A DNA stretch of 37,099 nt from an uncultured Campylobacter sp. (lineage in GTDB: Bacteria > Actinomycetota > Actinomycetes > Mycobacteriales > Mycobacteriaceae): the NCBI GenBank assembly GCA_946221035.1, contig CAMIME010000021.1, positions 1-37,099 of the forward strand, in the 5' to 3' direction. This document shows positions 31,468-37,099 of the stretch, one piece after another; within the stretch, counting starts at the first letter, position 1, and every line of letters starts with the position of its first letter. Below the pieces are notes generated by a model that was given only the letters and a program-made list of their open reading frames with translations, was not told the origin of the DNA and made no database searches. A program made the position numbers and the translations under genes.

Positions 31468-33636
31468 TTAAACGTTCTCTAGGATTCGCGCAGTGCTCGC
31501 CTCGGGAGTGAGGTCGAGGCGGCGCAGCAGCTGCGCGTTCAGCGCCACGATGACCGTGGAGGCGGACATGAGGATTGCGCCGACACTCATGGGCATCACG
31601 AATCCGATCGGCGCCAGCACGCCGGCCGCGAGCGGCACAGCCGCGAGGTTGTAGCCCGCCGCCCACCAGAGGTTTTGCCGCATCTTCTTGTAGGTCTCGC
31701 GGGAAAGATCGATGATGGACAGCACCGAGCGCGGATCCGAAGACGCCAGAATCACACCTGCGGAGCCAATGGCCACATCCGTGCCGGCACCGATGGCGAT
31801 GCCCACATCCGCCTGCGCCAGCGACGGGGCGTCGTTCACGCCGTCGCCGACCATGGCCACAGTTCGGCCCTCGGCCTGCAGCTCGGAAACCTTCGCTGCC
31901 TTATCCTCCGGGCGCACGCCCGCGTACACGCGGTCGATGCCGAGCTCCGCGGCAACGGATTTGGCGACCGCTTCGGCGTCGCCGGTGATCATCACGACTT
32001 CTACATCGGCCGCGTGCAGCGCCTTGACCGCGTCGAAGGATTCCTCGCGGATCTTGTCGGCGAGACGCAGCGCCCCGATGACGCGGCCGTCGGCAAGCAC
32101 GTGCAGGATGATTGCCCCCTCCTCGCGCCACGTGTCGGCAACCTCGAGCTCGTCTGCGCCGTGTTCCTTGAGCAGGTATGGCCCGCCCACCTCGACCACC
32201 TTGCCTGCGACGGTGGCGCGCACGCCGACCGCGGGGGAGGAGGAGAAGTCGCTGGCGCTGGGGACCTCCAACTCCCGTGATTCGGCTGCCCCGACGATGG
32301 CGCGGGCCAGCGGGTGCTCGCTGTCGGATTCAGCCGCCGCGGCGAGGGCGAGCAGTTCGTCGGCGCTGTAGCCCTGGGTGGGCTCCACCGCGGTGACGGT
32401 GGGTTCGCCCTCGGTCAGGGTGCCGGTCTTGTCGAACAGGACGGCGTCGACGTTGCGCATCGACTCCAAGGCCAGACGGTCCTTGATCAGCACGCCGCCG
32501 CGGGCCGCGCGCTCCGTGGCAATCGAGACCACCAGCGGAATTGCCAGGCCGAGTGCGTGGGGGCAGGCGATGACCAGCACCGTGATGGTGCGCTCCACAG
32601 CGGCATCGGGCCTGCCGAGCAGGCTCCACACCACCGCCGTAATCACCGCGGCGCCGATGGTGAACCAGAACAGCCAGCCGGCGGCGGTGTCGGCGAGGCG
32701 CTGAGCGCGTGAGGACGACTCTTGCGCGTCCGCGACCATTTGCTGGATGCCGGCGAGCGCGGTGTCGTCCCCGGTGGCGGTGACTTCGACGCGCAACCCC
32801 GAATCGGTGGCGATGGTTCCGGCGACGACGTGCTCGCCAGCTTCCCGGTGCACGGTCTTCGATTCGCCGGTGACCATGGACTCGTCCATAGCGGCACTAC
32901 CGTCCACGATCACGCCGTCAGCTGGCACCGAGGAACCCGGGCGGACGATAACAACGTCGCCAACCTCAAGCTCCGCAGGGGCAACCTTCACGATGTCGTC
33001 GCCCTGCACCTTTTCGGCCTCGTCCGGCAGCAGCGCGGCGAGAGAATCAAGCGCCGAGGTGGTCTGGGCGAGTGAGCGCATCTCGAGCCAGTGGCCGAGC
33101 AGCATGATCACGACCAGCAGCGCAAGCTCCCACCAGAAATCCAAGGTGTGCGGAAGCACCCCCAGGCTGGACAACCACGACGCCACGAACGCGACGGTGA
33201 TGGCCAGGCCAATCAGCAGCATCATGCCCGGCTGCCGCTGCCGGATCTCATCTTTCGCCCCGGTGAGGAACGGCCACCCGCCCCAGAAGTAGATCACCGT
33301 GCCGAGCACGGGGGAAACCCACGGGACCCACGCCGCATCCGGCAGAGAGTACCCGATGAGGTCCGCGAACATTGCGTTGAAGCCGACGACGGGGAGGGAC
33401 AGCACGAGCATGATCCAGAACAACCGGCGGAATTGCGCGACGTGGTCGTGATGCCCACCGTGCCCACCGTGGCCGCTGTGCCCACCGTGGCCCGCGTGCC
33501 CACCGTGGCCCGCGTGCCCACCGTGCTCGTGGTGCCCGCCGTGCTCGTGGTGCCCACCGTGGTCCGCGTGGTGCTCGTGGTGCTCGTGGTGCTCGTGCCT
33601 GTCCATTCCCGCGTTCGGTTTCCTCGGTGAGTTCAT
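31468..33636 (-). CDS. copB: CopB-type P1B-3 copper/silver-exporting ATPase with His-rich N-terminus
   Basis: A 722-aa heavy-metal P-type ATPase. The first 65 residues hold 24 His in place of a Cys-type HMA domain. The transmembrane metal site is CPH (IACPHALGLAIP, about residue 365), typical of P1B-3 pumps. Also present: MVTGES (actuator), DKTGTLT (phosphorylated Asp), SEHPLA (nucleotide) and GDGVNDAPSLAQAD. Pumps copper out of the cytoplasm. The start is set at ATG 33636; a -10 TATACG overlapping the CsoR box ends 9 nt upstream. ATG 33606 is an alternative with GAGGAAA upstream. Ends 4 bp from the convergent pseudogene. Confidence 0.93.
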   Translation of the reverse strand: MNSPRKPNAGMDRHEHHEHHEHHADHGGHHEHGGHHEHGGHAGHGGHAGHGGHSGHGGHGGHHDHVAQFRRLFWIMLVLSLPVVGFNAMFADLIGYSLPDAAWVPWVSPVLGTVIYFWGGWPFLTGAKDEIRQRQPGMMLLIGLAITVAFVASWLSSLGVLPHTLDFWWELALLVVIMLLGHWLEMRSLAQTTSALDSLAALLPDEAEKVQGDDIVKVAPAELEVGDVVIVRPGSSVPADGVIVDGSAAMDESMVTGESKTVHREAGEHVVAGTIATDSGLRVEVTATGDDTALAGIQQMVADAQESSSRAQRLADTAAGWLFWFTIGAAVITAVVWSLLGRPDAAVERTITVLVIACPHALGLAIPLVVSIATERAARGGVLIKDRLALESMRNVDAVLFDKTGTLTEGEPTVTAVEPTQGYSADELLALAAAAESDSEHPLARAIVGAAESRELEVPSASDFSSSPAVGVRATVAGKVVEVGGPYLLKEHGADELEVADTWREEGAIILHVLADGRVIGALRLADKIREESFDAVKALHAADVEVVMITGDAEAVAKSVAAELGIDRVYAGVRPEDKAAKVSELQAEGRTVAMVGDGVNDAPSLAQADVGIAIGAGTDVAIGSAGVILASSDPRSVLSIIDLSRETYKKMRQNLWWAAGYNLAAVPLAAGVLAPIGFVMPMSVGAILMSASTVIVALNAQLLRRLDLTPEASTARILENV
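33442..33606 (-). repeat. GC-rich minisatellite coding the CopB His/Gly-rich tail
   Basis: Imperfect repeats of 9-18 bp encode His-Glu-His and His-Gly-Gly units: 24 His in 55 residues. Such arrays vary in copy number easily, so metal-binding capacity may differ between strains. Confidence 0.8.
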
Positions 33637-33648
33637 GGTGCCGACCGT

Positions 33649-33665
33649 ATACCCCACGGGGGTAT
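33649..33665. promoter_or_regulatory. CsoR operator at the copB promoter
   Basis: ATACCCC (33649-33655), ACG, GGGGTAT (33659-33665). It overlaps the -10 of copB and lies 13 bp from its start. Arms match the csoR-proximal box. Confidence 0.88.
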
Positions 33666-33690
33666 CGTGCAACGTTGCGGAACGCCACCC

Positions 33691-34302
33691 TTACGCCCAT
33701 ACCCCCGACGCGCCGCGGCGCCACGTGCCCACCAGGTTGGTGTCCACGATGCCGGTCGATTCCATGAGGGCGTACATGGTGACCGGCCCGACGAACGTGA
33801 ACCCGCGCGCCTTCAAATCGCGCGCGAGCTGGCGTGACTCGTCGGATTGGGTGGGCACGTCCTCCATCGCGCGGGGCACAGGTGTGGTCGGCGGCTGGTA
33901 GGACCACACGAACTCGCCGAGGTGAGTGCCCTCCTCCCTCAGGCCGAGCGTGGCGCGGGCGTTGGTGACCACGGCGTTGAGTTTTTTCGGGTTGCGGATG
34001 ACGGAGTCGTCGTCAAGCAAGTGCTCGGTGGTCATCCCCGCGACTTTGTCCGGGTCGAAGTCGAAAAATGCGCGGCGAAGCGCGTCGCGGCGGGCGAGGA
34101 TGAGGCGCCAGGAGAGCCCGACTTGGAATCCCTCCAGGCAGATGCGTTCGAACATGCCCTGCTCGTCGCGTACGGGCATGCCCCATTCTGTGTCGTAGTA
34201 GGCCTTCAGTAGCGGATCGTGCGCGGCCCATGGGGGACGCGCCAACCCGTCGTCGCCGACAACCGGCAAAGATAATTTTTGATCTTCAGTGTGAGTGTCC
34301 AT
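33691..34302 (-). CDS. tag: DNA-3-methyladenine glycosylase I, zinc-ligand-less variant
   Basis: Excises 3-methyladenine from alkylated DNA. The 203-aa HhH-fold protein has YYDTEWGMPV, LEGFQVGLSWRLILARR (catalytic Glu in FERICLEG) and FVGPVTMYALMESTGIV. The zinc ligands of E. coli Tag (Cys4, His17, His175, Cys179) are replaced by non-ligands: the His17 position is Tyr36 and the last pair reads Asn and Thr. The start could be ATG 34356, but ATG 34302 leaves room for divergent promoters. Ends 26 bp before the copB operator. Confidence 0.87.
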   Translation of the reverse strand: MDTHTEDQKLSLPVVGDDGLARPPWAAHDPLLKAYYDTEWGMPVRDEQGMFERICLEGFQVGLSWRLILARRDALRRAFFDFDPDKVAGMTTEHLLDDDSVIRNPKKLNAVVTNARATLGLREEGTHLGEFVWSYQPPTTPVPRAMEDVPTQSDESRQLARDLKARGFTFVGPVTMYALMESTGIVDTNLVGTWRRGASGVWA

Positions 34303-34354
34303 ATCTATTTGACTCGTTTCTACCGGCTTTGGTTCCACAGGTACGCTAATTGGC

Positions 34355-34762
34355 ATGAATAGGCCCGCCGTGCGTGACTTTGCGCTGCTCGTGCTCCGCT
34401 TGGTGTTGGGTGCCGTGTTCGTGGCCCGGGGGTATCAGCACTGGTTCGGCGAGGGCATGGCGCACACCGCGCGAGCACTCGCCGCCGATGGAGTGCCGCA
34501 GCCGCAGTTGTCGGCGTACCTTGCCGGCACCGTGGAGCTTATCGGCGGGGCGTTTTTGGCGGCGGGGCTTTTGACCACCATCGCGGCGTCGGTTTTGGCT
34601 CTGCTCGTGCTTGCCGCCGGTTACTTCGTGCACCTGGGGCACGGGTTCTTCGTGGAATCCGGGGGTGTCGAGTACCCGCTGGTGCTGGCTGCCGCGCTGC
34701 TCATGATCATCGTGTTCGGCAGTGGGCGTGCGAGCCTCGACGGGGTGCTCGCGGATGATTAG
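34355..34762 (+). CDS. DoxX-family membrane protein
   Basis: A 135-aa four-helix membrane protein with the DoxX pattern: LLVLRLVLGAVFVARGYQHWF, then GTVELIGGAFLAAGLLT, and a final hydrophobic pair. DoxX proteins are linked to quinone or redox-thiol chemistry; the exact role is unknown. A -10-like TACGCT (34342-34347) ends 7 nt before the ATG, suggesting a leaderless mRNA. The 3' end overlaps the next gene by 8 bp. Confidence 0.9.
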   Translation: MNRPAVRDFALLVLRLVLGAVFVARGYQHWFGEGMAHTARALAADGVPQPQLSAYLAGTVELIGGAFLAAGLLTTIAASVLALLVLAAGYFVHLGHGFFVESGGVEYPLVLAAALLMIIVFGSGRASLDGVLADD

Positions 34763-35393
34763 CCACGAGCAGATCCAGGCGGCGCTTTCCGCGCGTATCG
34801 ACGGCGAAGTGCCCGGCCTCGACGACTCAGTCATCGAAGCCCACGTGGCCGGATGCGCGGAGTGCAGCGCGTTCCTGGAACGCGCGCTCGACCTGGCTGA
34901 GGAGCTCCACTCGGATAGCGGCTACCAGCCGCCGAGTGACCTGTCGGCCGTCATCCTCGCGGGCGTCGACGACGAATGGCGCAGGCTGTCCCACCGCCGC
35001 GCACTCAACCTCGCGGTGGGCAAGATCGCGCTGGGGGCGCTCGCCGTCGTGTGGGCCGTGTGGGCGGTGCGTCTGCTTGTGTCCGGGGCGGCGGAGGCGG
35101 GCCAAGCGGGCGTGGCCGCACTGGCGTCCGTGCGCTTCGGCGTGGCCCTCGCGCTCGGCCTGACCACTTTCAGGCCGTCCCAGATCCCCGGCATTCTTCT
35201 GGTCGTGGGCACGATGTTCACCTTCAACGTGGGGTTCGCGCTCAGTGACGCCGTGCTCGGCCTCGGCGAGTTCTCGCCCGCAGTCCTGTTGATTCCCCTG
35301 CTTACCCTCGCCGCGCTGGCCTGGACGTGGGCCGCGGACCGGGCGACTGGCTGGCGCCGTTGGTGGCGAATGCTCGGCGCCGATCCGCAGTAG
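34755..35393 (+). CDS. ZAS-type anti-sigma-like membrane protein
   Basis: A 212-aa protein. The N-terminal cytoplasmic domain has the zinc anti-sigma motif H30-x3-C34-x2-C37; four to five membrane helices follow (about 88-200). Anti-sigma factors of this type bind an ECF sigma factor and release it on redox or envelope cues. No sigma gene is adjacent in the window, and the polytopic rather than single-pass membrane part is unusual. The start overlaps doxX by 8 bp, so the pair is cotranscribed and may share a redox function. Confidence 0.82.
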   Translation: MISHEQIQAALSARIDGEVPGLDDSVIEAHVAGCAECSAFLERALDLAEELHSDSGYQPPSDLSAVILAGVDDEWRRLSHRRALNLAVGKIALGALAVVWAVWAVRLLVSGAAEAGQAGVAALASVRFGVALALGLTTFRPSQIPGILLVVGTMFTFNVGFALSDAVLGLGEFSPAVLLIPLLTLAALAWTWAADRATGWRRWWRMLGADPQ

Positions 35394-35399
35394 CTGCGC

Positions 35400-37022
35400 T
35401 TACAGCCAGCTGGGCAGCCACATGATGGAGTTGTAGTAGTTCTCCGGCACCATGAAGCCGTAGAAGATGGGGGACCAGTAAACGAAGCCGGCAACGACGG
35501 CGGCGAGGTAGACCACAACGGCGACCTGGCCCCAACGCATCTCGAACCCGGCGAGACTGTTCACCCAGCCCCAGGTGACCGGCCCGCCCTTTTTCGCGAT
35601 GGTGCCCAGCGCGATGGCGAGCAGCACCGCGGTGAAGGGCACCAGCGCGATGGCGTAGAAGAAGTACATCTGGCGGTCGAACGCGGCCAGCCACGGGAGG
35701 AAGCCGGCGAGGAAACCAATGACCGGGACGATGACGCGGAAGTCCTTGCGCGTGAGCCACACCCAACCGGCCCACAGCAGCACCGGCACGGTGAGCCACC
35801 AAATGATGGGGGTGCCGAACATGTAGATCATCTCCCGGCACGTCCCGCTGCCCACCTTGCACTCCAGGTCAGTGGCGGAGTAGTAGAGGATCGGGCGGGC
35901 GGAGACCAACCATGCCCACGGCTTGGAATCCCACGGGTGGGAGTGGCCGCCCGAGGAGGTCAGGGAGCTGTGGAAGTTCAGCACCGAGAAGTGGTAGTAC
36001 AGCCAGCCCGCAACCGACTCCGGCAGGTTCGCCAGCCACGGCCAGTCGGAGCCGGCGATGGTGCCGTCGGAAAGCGAGTGGCGGTACACCGATGTCTCAG
36101 AGGCGAACCAGGCGCGCCAGGACCAAATGTAGAGCAGGGCGGGGATGAGGACGATGGAGGCGAGGGCCGAAGGGACGTCGCGAAGCAGGGTGCCCGAAAC
36201 CGGCTTTTCCACCCCGTACTTGCGGCGCAGGTGCAGGTCCCAGAACGACGACATCAGGCCGAAGAACATGATGTAGTACAGCCCCGACCACTTCACCGAA
36301 AGTGCGAGGCCGAGCAGCACGCCGGTGGCGAAGCGCCACCAGCGGAAACCCATGCGGGGGCCGAACGGGCCGGTGCCCTCCAGGCGGCCGGAGAGCCACG
36401 CGTCGTGCCAGCGGTGGTGCACCTGGCGCATGTCGCCGGCGATGGTCCACGCGGCGACGACGATGAAGAGGACCTGGAAGATATCGAGCATGCCGAACTT
36501 GGCGGCGACCAACAGCACGCCGTCAAACAGGGCAATGATGCCGGCCATGATGCCGATGGAGGTGGACTGGGTCAGCCTCCGTGCCAGCAGAAACACGAAC
36601 ACGATGACGGCTGAGCCGAACAGCGCGGTCATGATGCGCCAGCCCAGCGGCGTGTAGCCGAAGATCATCTCGCCCATCGCCAGCAGCTGCTTGCCCAGCG
36701 GCGGGTGCACGACCAGGCCGTAGGCGGGGTTCGATTCGATGCCGCCGAGGACGATGTTGAAGTGGTTGCGCACCATGTCCCACCCCTGGGGCACGTAGTG
36801 CTTTTCGTCGAAGACCGGCGTGCCGGAGCTCGTGGGCACCGTCAACCCGATGAAGCGGGTGAGCAGGGCGAGCGCGCCGATCACAGATGCCGCGATCGTG
36901 TCACGCCGCGTCCACGGCACCGTCACCGGGGCGGTGGGCGCGGGCCGAGATGGCCGCAGCACCGGCTGCGCTGCGGGTTCGGCGGGCACTGGCTGCTTCG
37001 GGGGAGGCGCAATTGTGGTCAC
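35400..37022 (-). CDS. pmt: Dolichyl/polyprenyl-phosphate-mannose protein mannosyltransferase
   Basis: Transfers mannose from polyprenyl-phosphate-mannose to Ser/Thr of exported proteins. The 540-aa GT39 protein has a Pro-rich cytoplasmic start (1-38), about 11 membrane helices, the catalytic DE in PVFDEKHYVPQ near 70, HPPLGKQLLAMGE near 106 and a C-terminal aromatic-rich helix set. Length and position match corynebacterial Pmt. The ATG at 37022 leaves 63 bp to the divergent start at 37086. Confidence 0.93.
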   Translation of the reverse strand: MTTIAPPPKQPVPAEPAAQPVLRPSRPAPTAPVTVPWTRRDTIAASVIGALALLTRFIGLTVPTSSGTPVFDEKHYVPQGWDMVRNHFNIVLGGIESNPAYGLVVHPPLGKQLLAMGEMIFGYTPLGWRIMTALFGSAVIVFVFLLARRLTQSTSIGIMAGIIALFDGVLLVAAKFGMLDIFQVLFIVVAAWTIAGDMRQVHHRWHDAWLSGRLEGTGPFGPRMGFRWWRFATGVLLGLALSVKWSGLYYIMFFGLMSSFWDLHLRRKYGVEKPVSGTLLRDVPSALASIVLIPALLYIWSWRAWFASETSVYRHSLSDGTIAGSDWPWLANLPESVAGWLYYHFSVLNFHSSLTSSGGHSHPWDSKPWAWLVSARPILYYSATDLECKVGSGTCREMIYMFGTPIIWWLTVPVLLWAGWVWLTRKDFRVIVPVIGFLAGFLPWLAAFDRQMYFFYAIALVPFTAVLLAIALGTIAKKGGPVTWGWVNSLAGFEMRWGQVAVVVYLAAVVAGFVYWSPIFYGFMVPENYYNSIMWLPSWL

Positions 37023-37085
37023 GGCAGATGATATTAGCGCTTGCCTGGGACAGCCACGCCCCCGCGCTGCGTAAACTCGTTGCCC

Positions 37086-37099
37086 ATGACCCTCCCGCG
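37086..37099 (+). CDS. Start of a divergent gene, likely rsmI (16S rRNA methyltransferase)
   Basis: Only ATG and four codons are visible. In C. glutamicum the gene divergent from pmt is, as I recall, the rsmI-type methyltransferase. A -10-like TAAACT (37072-37077) ends 8 nt upstream. The identity rests on synteny alone. Confidence 0.35.

Noticed and set aside
33637..33672. Extended copB start at 33672
   Set aside because: Would place the CsoR palindrome and the -10 inside the coding sequence.
33699..33706. ATACCCCC as a third CsoR site
   Set aside because: Half-site only, without the inverted arm, and inside the end of tag.

Overview
The window reads as chromosomal DNA of a high-GC Corynebacterium. 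Evidence: an AmtR-type nitrogen regulator, a PerM-type membrane protein just upstream of purN-purH, an MprA/MprB/PepD/MoaB block, a galU - gephyrin-like gene - rimJ - GlpR-like block, a Pmt O-mannosyltransferase and an MhuD-type haem-degrading enzyme. From about 5.6 kb onward the gene order resembles, from memory, the amtR-pmt part of the C. glutamicum chromosome and parts of the Mycobacterium rpf/purNH and mprAB/moeA1 regions. No database search was run.

Layout. 1-3.5 kb looks accessory: a tandem-repeat operator, an AAA/DUF4143 ATPase, a Nei-type DNA glycosylase, and a two-gene unit made of a RelA/SpoT-fold nucleotidyl pyrophosphotransferase and an overlapping 82-aa protein. 3.5-8.1 kb holds DedA, a GCS2-type glutamate-cysteine ligase coupled to pgi, mhuD and chorismate mutase. 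8.1-12.2 kb holds the PcrA/UvrD helicase and two secreted M23 peptidases. 12.4-15.8 kb is perM-purN-purH. 15.8-18 kb holds two beta-lactamase-fold serine hydrolases (the first apparently frameshifted) around a single-pass membrane protein. 18-20.7 kb holds amtR and two divergent clusters of cysteine-poor, zinc-independent ribosomal proteins (S18, S14, L33, L28 on minus; L31 type B and L32 on plus). 20.7-25 kb is the envelope-stress set mprA-mprB-pepD plus moaB2 and a small acidic protein. 25-26.3 kb holds a SAF-domain protein and 5-formyl-THF cyclo-ligase on minus. 26.3-30.4 kb holds galU, a MoeA-like gene that has lost molybdotransferase signature residues (best read as Glp), rimJ and a three-TM GlpR-like protein. 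30.5-33.7 kb holds tRNA-Ala and a copper module: csoR, two CsoR palindromes, a decayed cation transporter and a His-rich CopB-type ATPase. 33.7-37.1 kb holds a zinc-ligand-less Tag glycosylase, DoxX, a ZAS-type anti-sigma-like membrane protein, Pmt, and the first codons of a divergent gene.

The most interesting points are the SAS plus small-protein pair (possible toxin-antitoxin), the Glp/GlpR division module, the copper module with a deleted transporter still behind its operator, and a recurrent promoter layout in which a -10 hexamer ends 6-9 nt before the start codon, predicting leaderless mRNAs for about ten genes.
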